A DNA stretch of 56,213 nucleotides from the NCBI RefSeq assembly GCF_901764975.1, contig NZ_CABFKH010000012.1:1-56213 (forward strand), read 5' to 3'. Shown here piece by piece: positions 49,826-56,213 of the stretch. Made by a program: the position numbers and the translations under genes. This stretch comes from Actinobacillus indolicus (GTDB lineage Bacteria > Pseudomonadota > Gammaproteobacteria > Enterobacterales > Pasteurellaceae). A model generated the notes under the pieces. The model searched no databases and was not told where the DNA came from. It worked only from the letters and a program-made list of their open reading frames with translations. Position 1 is the first letter of the stretch. The number at the start of each line of letters is the position of its first letter.

Positions 49826-51244
49826 TTAATCCACTTCTTTTAATAAGGCAGTGAAGTGTCTTAACACTTTTGGCTCATAACTGAAAGTTAATCCTTTGAT
49901 ATTATGGATATTTTCTTTCACTTTTTGGAACGCTTCAATAATAAAATCCATATGTGTTTGTGTATAAGTTGCACGTGGAATGGTTAAACGTAGCAATTCC
50001 GCAGGACAAGGCAGCTGTTTACCTGTTTTCGGATCACGTCCAAGTAAGAATGAACCAATTTCTACGGCACGAATACCAGCGACTTTGTAAAGCTCACAGG
50101 CTAAGGCTTGAGCTGGGAACTGTTCTGCAGGGATATGTGGTAAGAGCTTACCTGCATCGACAAACGCAGCGTGTCCGCCCGCTTGTTGGCACACTACGCC
50201 AATCGCTTCCAAGCCATCAACCAAATATTGCACTTGGTTAATACGATAAGCCAACCAATCTTGACGCATACCGTCTTTTAAGCCGACTGCCAAACGCTCC
50301 ATCGCTCCGCCTTCTAAGCCACCGTAGGTTGGGAAACCCTCTTGTACTACACAGAGTGTACGGCATTCGGTATAAACATCAAAGAAGCTATCATCTTTAA
50401 AGCAGAGTAAACCACCCATCGGCACCATCGCATCTTTTTTCGCTGACATTGCCAACATATCGGCATATTTATAGCTTTCATAGGTGATCTGTTCAATCGT
50501 CCAATCTTTATAGGCTTCTTCACGTTGTTGAATGAAGTAGGCATTTTCTGCAAAGCGAGCGGAATCCATTACCACTGGAATATCGTATTTTTGTGCAATT
50601 TCATACATTCCCTTCATGTTTGCAATAGAAACGGGCTGACCACCGGCAGAGTTACAGGTGATAGTACACACAATATAAGGCACGTTTTTCGGATCGGCTT
50701 CTAAAATCGCTTGCTCTAATTTTTCGAGATCAAAGTTGCCTTTAAAATCACTACGAACGCCCGTATCAAAGGCTTCTTTGGTATAGGTATTTCGCACAGT
50801 ACAGCCATTAATTTGGCTATGACCTTGTGTAGTATCAAAGAAGTAGTTAGAAATAACGACCGCTTTTGAACGATCCAAGCCTTTTTCTTGTTCACGTTTT
50901 TTAATCAGAACAGGAATATAAATTTGCTCCGCACCACGTCCTTGGTGGGTTGGAATCGTATATTGATAGCCAAAGATCTCTTTAACGGCATTGGCTAACG
51001 CATGATAACTACGGCTTCCGCTATAAGCTTCATCACCACGTAACATCGCCGCTTGCATATCTTGCGTGACGGCACCTGTACCGCTATCGGTTAATAGATC
51101 GATAAAAATATCTTCGCTGTCCAATAAAAACGGGTTCATTCCTGCTTTTAAAATCGCTTGTTCACGATATTCACGAGTCGTGCGTTTAACAGGTTCAATC
51201 ACACGAATACGGAAGGGTTCTGGTAAATGTTTGAAATTTTGCAT
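49826..51244 (-). CDS. tnaA: Tryptophanase
   Basis: 472 aa, PLP enzyme splitting L-tryptophan to indole, pyruvate and ammonia. Very close to E. coli Tna[60 protein letters not shown], and the PLP lysine in [16 protein letters not shown]. The ending [21 protein letters not shown] is complete. It is preceded by a leader peptide gene and followed by tnaB. Indole production is expected. Confidence 0.98.
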   Translation of the reverse strand: MQNFKHLPEPFRIRVIEPVKRTTREYREQAILKAGMNPFLLDSEDIFIDLLTDSGTGAVTQDMQAAMLRGDEAYSGSRSYHALANAVKEIFGYQYTIPTHQGRGAEQIYIPVLIKKREQEKGLDRSKAVVISNYFFDTTQGHSQINGCTVRNTYTKEAFDTGVRSDFKGNFDLEKLEQAILEADPKNVPYIVCTITCNSAGGQPVSIANMKGMYEIAQKYDIPVVMDSARFAENAYFIQQREEAYKDWTIEQITYESYKYADMLAMSAKKDAMVPMGGLLCFKDDSFFDVYTECRTLCVVQEGFPTYGGLEGGAMERLAVGLKDGMRQDWLAYRINQVQYLVDGLEAIGVVCQQAGGHAAFVDAGKLLPHIPAEQFPAQALACELYKVAGIRAVEIGSFLLGRDPKTGKQLPCPAELLRLTIPRATYTQTHMDFIIEAFQKVKENIHNIKGLTFSYEPKVLRHFTALLKEVD

Positions 51245-51257
51245 AATAAAATCCTTA

Positions 51258-51275
51258 CACCAAATAAATTTGGTG
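51258..51275 (-). promoter_or_regulatory. Hairpin just before the tnaA ribosome site
   Basis: CACCAAAT-AA-ATTTGGTG, 8-bp stem. It is 3 bases upstream of the AAGGAT ribosome site of tnaA and has no T-run after it, so it is not an ordinary terminator. The whole tnaC-tnaA spacer is only 67 bases. Confidence 0.55.
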
Positions 51276-51311
51276 GCTTAAATGAATAACAAATTGAAAG
51301 AAAAGAAAAAT

Positions 51312-51398
51312 TTAAGCGAGAGGATTTAATGGAAAGAAAAAAGAGAGTTTATGATCGAGATTAAACCACCGGCTGAGTAAGATTGTAGAGACTTTCAT
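51312..51398 (-). CDS. tnaC: Tryptophanase leader peptide TnaC
   Basis: 28 codons, ATG at 51398 with AAGGAGC 6 bases before, stop at 51314-51312. The peptide holds RWFNLDHKLSFFFP: the key tryptophan is W11, aspartate D15 and proline P23, spaced exactly as W12, D16 and P24 in E. coli TnaC. Free tryptophan makes ribosomes stall at that proline codon and prevents termination before tnaA. Here five more residues (LNPLA) follow the proline, whereas in E. coli the stop comes next; the FFFP ending is like other non-enteric leaders. Confidence 0.88.
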   Translation of the reverse strand: MKVSTILLSRWFNLDHKLSFFFPLNPLA

Positions 51399-51451
51399 AG
51401 TAAGCTCCTTACAGGGTTTATGGGTATAATCATAAGAATTAGGGATGCTGA

Positions 51452-51480
51452 ATAGTAACAAAGTGTGATGATTTTGTGTA
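51452..51480 (-). promoter_or_regulatory. Putative tna promoter
   Basis: On the minus strand TACTAT at 51457-51452 is a plausible -10; a TTTACA-like -35 lies about 18-19 bases upstream. The start of transcription would be near 51445, some 60 bp from the CRP centre, fitting a class I CRP promoter. Confidence 0.45.
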
Positions 51481-51496
51481 AATTATTTGTTTGAAA

Positions 51497-51512
51497 TGTG
51501 ATCGTTATCACA
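51497..51512. promoter_or_regulatory. CRP site of the tna operon
   Basis: TGTGATCGTTATCACA, perfect TGTGA-N6-TCACA, with AAA/AAA flanks. Centre 106 bp before tnaC. tna is a classical catabolite-repressed operon. Confidence 0.88.
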
Positions 51513-51559
51513 AATTATTTACATTTATTTGCAAATTGAGTTGTGTTAGGAAAATGAAT

Positions 51560-51617
51560 ACAAGCGGTGAGATCGTGATAAAAATTTGCAAATTATTCAA
51601 CAAAACTGACCGCTTGT
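51560..51617. repeat. Inverted uptake-signal pair between tna and the patatin gene
   Basis: ACAAGCGGT (51560-51568) and GACCGCTTGT (51608-51617), loop with AAAAATTTGCAAATT. It ends the leftward patatin-like gene's transcript ahead of the tna control region. Confidence 0.7.
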
Positions 51618-51630
51618 ATGATTTGCCTAT

Positions 51631-52473
51631 CTATTGACTGAGATAAGCTTTCAGATTTTCCATCTCTCTTTGGGCATCCGAAACCCCTAAATCATACATT
51701 GCCTGAATTTTGGCTGGATCTTTTTCAATCCGTTTAATTGGCAATGTTTGTGACGGGCGGATAACAAAAATGTTGCCCAGTTCCTGTTGTTCAATTACTT
51801 GCTCAACACATTCATTATAGTTTTTATAACGATAAGTTAATGCTTCAACCAATTTTGGATATTTATGATAGAACAATTTACTGAGTAACGGACTGGAAGG
51901 TGATTTTCGGTAATCAAGGGGGCGAGTAAGCACAACAATGATTTTATCATAGCCGAGAGCTTGGCACTGCTTGAGCGGAATGCTATCTGCAATACCGCCA
52001 TCAAGGTATTTTTTACCATCTACTTCCACAATGTTCGACACATAAGGCATTGCCGATGTCGCACGCAAGGTTTCCATTTGTGCAAAAGGATCAGTGATTT
52101 TATGGTATTCCGCCAAACCCGTTTCGATATTGGTTAGGGTTGCATAAAAATCCATCGGCGATTGTTTGAAGGTTTCGTTATCAAAAATATCTAATTTAAA
52201 CGGCACATCATAAAACGCAAATTCCTTATTTACGATATTGCCTGTGGTGATTAAACTACGGAAGCCTAAGTAACGGGGATCATTAAGATATTTCAGATTA
52301 TAGCGTAAGGCTCTCCCACGCTGTTTAGAAGGAAAATTCGCCCCGAATAGCACCCCTGCTGATACGCCAACAATGCCGTCAATGTGAATGTTTTCATCCA
52401 TAAATACGTCCAACACGCCTGCGGTAAACATTCCACGCATCGCACCGCCTTCTAGAACTAATCCGATTTTCAT
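51631..52473 (-). CDS. Patatin-like phospholipase family protein
   Basis: 280 aa, cytoplasmic serine hydrolase fold. The oxyanion motif GGAMRGMFTAGVLD is at the N-terminus, the nucleophile elbow is GVSAG, and the catalytic aspartate lies in DGGIADSIPLKQ, so the Ser-Asp dyad is complete. It resembles the YjjU/RssA-type bacterial patatins of unknown substrate. Two adjacent ATGs stand at 52476 and 52473; I use the second because its spacing from AGGA is better. Confidence 0.87.
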   Translation of the reverse strand: MKIGLVLEGGAMRGMFTAGVLDVFMDENIHIDGIVGVSAGVLFGANFPSKQRGRALRYNLKYLNDPRYLGFRSLITTGNIVNKEFAFYDVPFKLDIFDNETFKQSPMDFYATLTNIETGLAEYHKITDPFAQMETLRATSAMPYVSNIVEVDGKKYLDGGIADSIPLKQCQALGYDKIIVVLTRPLDYRKSPSSPLLSKLFYHKYPKLVEALTYRYKNYNECVEQVIEQQELGNIFVIRPSQTLPIKRIEKDPAKIQAMYDLGVSDAQREMENLKAYLSQ

Positions 52474-52557
52474 CATATATCCTATTGTTAAAAAATGATG
52501 GGCTATTTTAGCGTGTTCACTAAACATTGTGAGAGCTTATTTACTGTTTTTAGGTGA

Positions 52558-52581
52558 TTTTTTCGATCTATATCGAAAAAA
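52558..52581. promoter_or_regulatory. Perfect 10-bp inverted repeat upstream of the toxin-antitoxin pair
   Basis: TTTTTTCGAT-CTAT-ATCGAAAAAA, 87 bp before the toxin gene and 85 bp before the patatin-like gene. Symmetric operator-like sequence; the HTH antitoxin is a natural candidate ligand but this is inference. Confidence 0.5.
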
Positions 52582-52667
52582 TGATTTTTATACATTGTGA
52601 ATAAGATAAGTAAAAGCTAGGGTATTTACACTTATTTTATATCAAACTTGTTATATTTTGGTAATAT

Positions 52668-53024
52668 ATGTGGAAGATTACTTTTTATGAAACGCTCTCA
52701 GGGCATTGTCCGATTGCTCATTTTATTAATGAGCTGTCGCCTAAACTGCACGCAAAAGCTTTGCACGATATTGGTTTATTACAAGATTTTGGAAATCAGT
52801 TAGGTATGCCCTATTCTAGAGCGATGGGGAATGGTTTATTTGAGTTGCGTATTTCTCAGTCTAATAATGCCGTAAGGATTTTCTATTTCTTTATGAGAGA
52901 TGAACAAATTATTCTCACTAACGGTTTTATCAAAAAGACTGAAAAAACACCGACAACGGAGCTTAAAAAAGCATTGGCATATAAACAAGACTATGAACAG
53001 AGACTGAACAATGAACTTCAATGA
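52668..53024 (+). CDS. HigB/RelE-superfamily (Gp49-like) toxin
   Basis: 118 aa. Starts WKITFYETLSGHCPIAHFINELSP; GNGLFELRISQSNNAVRIFYFFMRDEQIILTNGFIKKTEKTPTTEL is the Gp49/HigB core with the basic residues (R in FELRI, R in VRIFY, K-K in FIKK) used for mRNA cleavage on the ribosome. Toxin-first order and the 14-base overlap with the next gene are typical of HigBA modules. Confidence 0.87.
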   Translation: MWKITFYETLSGHCPIAHFINELSPKLHAKALHDIGLLQDFGNQLGMPYSRAMGNGLFELRISQSNNAVRIFYFFMRDEQIILTNGFIKKTEKTPTTELKKALAYKQDYEQRLNNELQ

Positions 53025-53280
53025 ATTTAAGCGAAAATCGCTACAAAATCCAGAAATTAAACGAGAATATGACGCTTTAAAGCCACAATATGAGTTAATC
53101 AAACAACTTATTGCATTACGGCAAGAGCAAAAACTGACCCAAAAGCAACTCTCTGAAAAAATCGGTGTTGCTCAAAGTGCGATAAGCCGTTTAGAAGCTG
53201 GAACACATAACCCTTCGATTGCCTTTTTACAGAGAATTGCAAATGGATTAGGGAAAGAATTGGTAATTGAGTTTCGTTAG
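53011..53280 (+). CDS. HigA-like HTH antitoxin
   Basis: 89 aa with a Cro/CI helix-turn-helix: LRQEQKLTQKQLSEKIGVAQSAISRLEAGTHNPSIAFLQRIANGLGKELVIEF (residues 36-88). It starts 14 bases inside the toxin gene, so translation is coupled. Expected to bind the toxin and repress the operon. Confidence 0.88.
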   Translation: MNFNEFKRKSLQNPEIKREYDALKPQYELIKQLIALRQEQKLTQKQLSEKIGVAQSAISRLEAGTHNPSIAFLQRIANGLGKELVIEFR

Positions 53281-53300
53281 AGATAGGCTAAGTGAATAAT

Positions 53301-53325
53301 ATAGGGTGGTTCTCTGCCACCCTAT
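53301..53325. terminator. Hairpin between the antitoxin and nucleotidase genes
   Basis: ATAGGGTGG (53301-53309), loop of 7, CCACCCTAT (53317-53325), in a 60-bp gap between convergent genes. No strong T-run on either side, so efficiency is uncertain. Confidence 0.6.
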
Positions 53326-53340
53326 AAATAAGAGAAATCC

Positions 53341-55005
53341 TTATTTCCCTAACCCAATAATTTCCCAACGATTGTGAGATAAGCCTTCGATTTTGCCTTG
53401 TTTCACGTTGGTGATGTAATCAATCAACATATTTTGAATCGTGCCGGCTTCTTGACCCATTGCAACTTTAGATTCCCAAACCACAGGGATTTTTTGACCT
53501 TCAAAGATACCGCCTTTTTTGGTTAATTGACCAAAGCGATAAGAGTTCATACCCACTTTGAGTTTCATCTCATCGGTCACTTTGCGTCCGTCCGCAAGAG
53601 TTAAATCCACGATTTTGCTACCGCTTGGGTTGCGTAAATCAATTTTATAACTTACACCGCCGAATAAGTCGAAAGTTACATATTTTGATTTACCACGTAC
53701 TTCATTATAACGGTAGTTGGTATCGCCCGGTTGGATTGTATCAAAGTAATCTGCCGACCATTCCATATATTGTTTCAACTGTTTGCCCGTCATTTCGTAC
53801 ACAGACACATCACCACCTGCATAGCGGTAGTTGTAAATAATGTCTTTTTTCTTAATATCGCCTTTATCTAAACGCACAGTTTCATAGTCAAAGGCAAATG
53901 ACACCACATCCGCTTTACTGTAATGTTGTTGCACATCGTGAATGAGTGATGACATTCCGGTATCTTTTGAGAACGCAATAGACACACCGTGATTTTTGCC
54001 TTGTGGAATCATATCGTTTGCAACTTGACCGATCACCACGTTATTTAAACGACGAAGTTCTTCGTGATATGGTTTATAGATTTCCACGATTTTTGGATCA
54101 GATTCCAATTTATTAACCGGAACGGTTTTTGCAGATTTTGACAGCAATTTGACTGCTTGTTTATCGTCCACATCAAAGGTTAAATCCACTTCAGACACCA
54201 CAGTACCATAACGGTGTGGCTCTGTGATTAAGGTATTTTTGATGGTTTCGCTCGGTACGTTTTTATGCATATGTCCTGCGATAATCACATCAATACCATC
54301 CACCGCATTCACTAAATCTGCCACGCCTGTGTCTGCAATGTTGTTCTCGTTTTCAATGCCCATATGTGCAATAACGATAATCGCATCAACACCTTTCGCT
54401 TTTAAGTCAGCGATTTGAGCTTTGGTTTCTTCGATTGGAGAAGTGAATTTCATATTATCGAGATAGCCTGTATCCTTCTCAAAGGTTGCAGACATCGGCG
54501 TAGTTAAGCCGATAATACCGAGTTTTACTCCATCTTTTTCAATGATAGTCGTTGGATCAAGATAACGTTTACCGTCTTTATGATAGAAGTTTGCGGTGAT
54601 TTTTTTCGCCTGCATATCTTCTAAAATGGCATCTAACGCCGGCATACCAAAGTTAAATTCGTGATTACCTAACACAAAAATATCATAATTCATCGCATTT
54701 AATACTTTTGGCACGGGATTGTCTTTGGCATATTCAGGTGTTTTAGCAAAGACTTCCACTTGGTTGTCTTGAATCGCATCACCCACATCGACTAACAACA
54801 CGTTTTTGTTATTTTTACGCACATCGTTCACATAGGTCGCAATTTGCGCATAAGAGCCTGAACGATCTTCTACGTCCGCACCATAGCTCCATGGCACAAC
54901 ACGCCCGTGAACGTCTGATGTGCCTAAAATTTTAATGTTCACTTCTTTCGCAACAGCCACACTGACAGCCGATAACATAAAGAGAGTACCTAGTAGTTTT
55001 TTCAT
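53341..55005 (-). CDS. Periplasmic bifunctional metallophosphatase / 5'-nucleotidase
   Basis: 554 aa. Signal peptide MKKLLGTLFMLSAVSVAVA. The metallophosphatase domain has GTSDVHGRVVPW, VDVGDAIQD, GNHEFNFG, IAHMGIE and GHMHKN; the C-terminal 5'-nucleotidase domain includes FAFDYETVRLDKGDI and YRYAGGDVSVYEMTGKQLKQYMEW. It probably dephosphorylates extracellular nucleotides or 2',3'-cyclic nucleotides; sequence does not settle which, and it is shorter than the NAD nucleotidase NadN (about 600 aa). I chose ATG 55005 with AAGGA before it; it follows mioC by 11 bases and is likely co-transcribed. Confidence 0.88.
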   Translation of the reverse strand: MKKLLGTLFMLSAVSVAVAKEVNIKILGTSDVHGRVVPWSYGADVEDRSGSYAQIATYVNDVRKNNKNVLLVDVGDAIQDNQVEVFAKTPEYAKDNPVPKVLNAMNYDIFVLGNHEFNFGMPALDAILEDMQAKKITANFYHKDGKRYLDPTTIIEKDGVKLGIIGLTTPMSATFEKDTGYLDNMKFTSPIEETKAQIADLKAKGVDAIIVIAHMGIENENNIADTGVADLVNAVDGIDVIIAGHMHKNVPSETIKNTLITEPHRYGTVVSEVDLTFDVDDKQAVKLLSKSAKTVPVNKLESDPKIVEIYKPYHEELRRLNNVVIGQVANDMIPQGKNHGVSIAFSKDTGMSSLIHDVQQHYSKADVVSFAFDYETVRLDKGDIKKKDIIYNYRYAGGDVSVYEMTGKQLKQYMEWSADYFDTIQPGDTNYRYNEVRGKSKYVTFDLFGGVSYKIDLRNPSGSKIVDLTLADGRKVTDEMKLKVGMNSYRFGQLTKKGGIFEGQKIPVVWESKVAMGQEAGTIQNMLIDYITNVKQGKIEGLSHNRWEIIGLGK

Positions 55006-55016
55006 TGTTTTTATCC

Positions 55017-55460
55017 TTATAAGGTTGAAGTAAAAGAGGGAAGCCATTCTTCCGCACTGCCGTCGTGGTCAAAATTGTTCACCACATCAATGCGTAGCGA
55101 CTCGCAAACTTGCGTTGCCCCTTTGGCTGTTAAGCCTTGCTCAACAAGATTGACGGCATTGCAGAAAGTGTCGTAATCGGAACTACCTAACCCGACAACC
55201 CCAAACTTCATTTGGCTGAAATCAAGATTACTTTCGGCAAGTTGTTGGAAAAGGGGTTGGATATTTTCAGGCAGTTCGCCTGCACCGTGTGTGGATGTGA
55301 CGACTAACAGGGCAGTTTGATGTTGAATATCGGCTAATTCGGCTTGGTTAAACAGCTCAACCTGATAGCCTTGCTCGGTCAGCACATCATTAAGATGATC
55401 GGCGACATACTCCGCACCGCCTAAGGTGCTACCGGTGATGATACAAATAGATTTCGACAT
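55017..55460 (-). CDS. mioC: FMN-binding flavodoxin MioC
   Basis: 147 aa. The flavodoxin P-loop ITGSTLGGAEYVADHL binds the FMN phosphate; STHGAGELPENIQPLFQQL and FGVVGLGSSDYDTFCNAV are MioC-type segments. In E. coli mioC lies directly beside oriC and its transcription crosses the origin. Here it stands about 41 kb away and pairs with a nucleotidase gene. Confidence 0.93.
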   Translation of the reverse strand: MSKSICIITGSTLGGAEYVADHLNDVLTEQGYQVELFNQAELADIQHQTALLVVTSTHGAGELPENIQPLFQQLAESNLDFSQMKFGVVGLGSSDYDTFCNAVNLVEQGLTAKGATQVCESLRIDVVNNFDHDGSAEEWLPSFTSTL

Positions 55461-55545
55461 AGCATACTCATATTGTAAAAAAATCGACTTATTCTAGAAG
55501 AATTGTTATAAAGAATAAACCAGTTTTGCATCAAGGAAAGAGAAT

Positions 55546-56073
55546 ATGAGTCGCATCACATTGTTAGTTCCAAATAAAACACATCAAGCAGAAGTAATGG
55601 CATATCGACAGGCTTTTTCAAATAATGCAATTGATGGCGGAGCAATGTTAGAGAAATTTGATGATTTCTCTCAATGGCTGGATTATTTAGCACAACCTGA
55701 AGGCTATTTGACCCCTTGGGGATTTAACAAGGTGCAAGATTCGACCTATCTTGCGTGGCATACACAATTACATCGAGTGGTTGGAATAATTAATATCCGC
55801 CATAATCTCAATAACGACTATCTGCGACAATTTGGCGGACATATCGGGTATTCCATACATCCTGACTTTCGCAAGCAAGGTTACGGCTCGGAAATGCTGA
55901 AATTAGCTTTAACAAAGGTAAAAACACTAGGCTTAGATAAAGTGCTGATTACCTGTGAAGAAAGTAATGTAGGCTCTGAAAAGGTAATTTTAAATAACTG
56001 TGGAAAGTTTGAGGCTATCGTTGTATTTAACCAAGTCAAAAGAATGAAACGGTTTTGGGTTGAGGTGTTGTAA
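55546..56073 (+). CDS. GNAT-family N-acetyltransferase
   Basis: 175 aa. The acetyl-CoA motif A is HIGYSIHPDFRKQGYGSEMLKLALTKVKTLG (R/Q-x-x-G-x-G/A present as RKQGYG), followed by KVLITCEESNVGSEKVILNNCGKFEAI, which is motif B. An N-terminal part reads VVGIINIRHNLN. Acceptor unknown. Ribosome site AAGGAAAGAG. Confidence 0.88.
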   Translation: MSRITLLVPNKTHQAEVMAYRQAFSNNAIDGGAMLEKFDDFSQWLDYLAQPEGYLTPWGFNKVQDSTYLAWHTQLHRVVGIINIRHNLNNDYLRQFGGHIGYSIHPDFRKQGYGSEMLKLALTKVKTLGLDKVLITCEESNVGSEKVILNNCGKFEAIVVFNQVKRMKRFWVEVL

Positions 56074-56074
56074 A

Positions 56075-56083
56075 ACAAGCGGT
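56075..56083 (+). repeat. DNA uptake signal sequence
   Basis: ACAAGCGGT followed by TAGATC and an ATTTTGCAAAAAT tract, directly after the acetyltransferase gene. Confidence 0.75.
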
Positions 56084-56151
56084 TAGATCAGTAGAAAATT
56101 TTGCAAAAATCCCCAGCATTATGTAGCACTTGCACAAACATTTAATTTTTT

Positions 56152-56213
56152 CGTAGGGGCGGGGTTTATCCCCGCCCGAATCTCATATCAGGGCTTACGG
56201 GCGGGGATAAACC
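56152..56213. repeat. REP-like inverted repeat, truncated by window end
   Basis: Left arm CGTAGGGGCGGGGTTTATCC...CGCCCG (56152-56178), 19-base spacer, then the right arm begins CGGGCGGGGATAAACC at 56198 and runs off the window. Same family as 19067-19146. Confidence 0.85.

Overview
The window is a piece of a Pasteurellaceae chromosome carrying the chromosomal replication origin. I counted about 25 copies of the 9-mer ACAAGCGGT (either strand), often followed by TTTTGCAAA-like tracts. This is the Apl-type DNA uptake signal of the Actinobacillus pleuropneumoniae / A. suis / Mannheimia / H. ducreyi side of the family, not the H. influenzae AAGTGCGGT type. Protein content (FucIKUA, GlpABC/T/Q/F/K, DmsABCD-NapF, TnaAB) fits a facultative host-associated gammaproteobacterium. 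I cannot name the species.

Layout. 1-3.4 kb: a PTS EIICB permease, ribokinase and a small methyltransferase, all leftward. 3.4-10.4 kb: the complete F1Fo ATP synthase operon atpIBEFHAGDC (leftward). 10.6-13.9 kb: rsmG, a Sel1-repeat protein and mnmG (leftward). 13.95-14.34 kb: oriC, with AT-rich 13-mers, an IHF-like site, three perfect DnaA boxes and 11 GATC sites. Genes left of oriC run left and most of the first 14 kb right of it run right, away from the origin. 14.3-28.7 kb: a stand-alone PTS EIIB domain, then a large L-fucose regulon: fucR, fucIKUA, a CUT2-type ABC importer, fucP-fucO and aldA. 28.8-33.2 kb: peptidase T with an AbgT-type transporter, and a frameshifted gabD. 33.2-43.1 kb: glycerol-3-phosphate genes glpABC, glpT, glpQ, glpF, glpK. 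43.2-48.3 kb: dmsABCD-napF anaerobic DMSO reductase. 48.5-51.4 kb: tryptophanase operon tnaC-tnaA-tnaB with a recognisable leader peptide. 51.6-56.2 kb: a patatin-like protein, a HigBA-like toxin-antitoxin pair, mioC with a periplasmic nucleotidase, a GNAT acetyltransferase, and a REP-like repeat cut by the window end.

How it works together. The fucose block can import sugar two ways (FucP symport and the ABC importer), mutarotate, isomerise, phosphorylate and split it, and then reduce (FucO) or oxidise (AldA) the lactaldehyde. Four separate fucose transcription units share one upstream layout: an inverted pair of TGCCCGA half-sites followed by a perfect CRP site, with the spacing kept in helical phase. 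I infer these are FucR operators; this is the most interesting regulatory observation here. The glp genes take up and hydrolyse glycerophosphodiesters and oxidise glycerol-3-phosphate anaerobically into the quinone pool, which DmsABC can drain. CRP-type sites also precede fucR, glpA/glpT, tna and probably the PTS gene, so much of the window appears to be under catabolite control.
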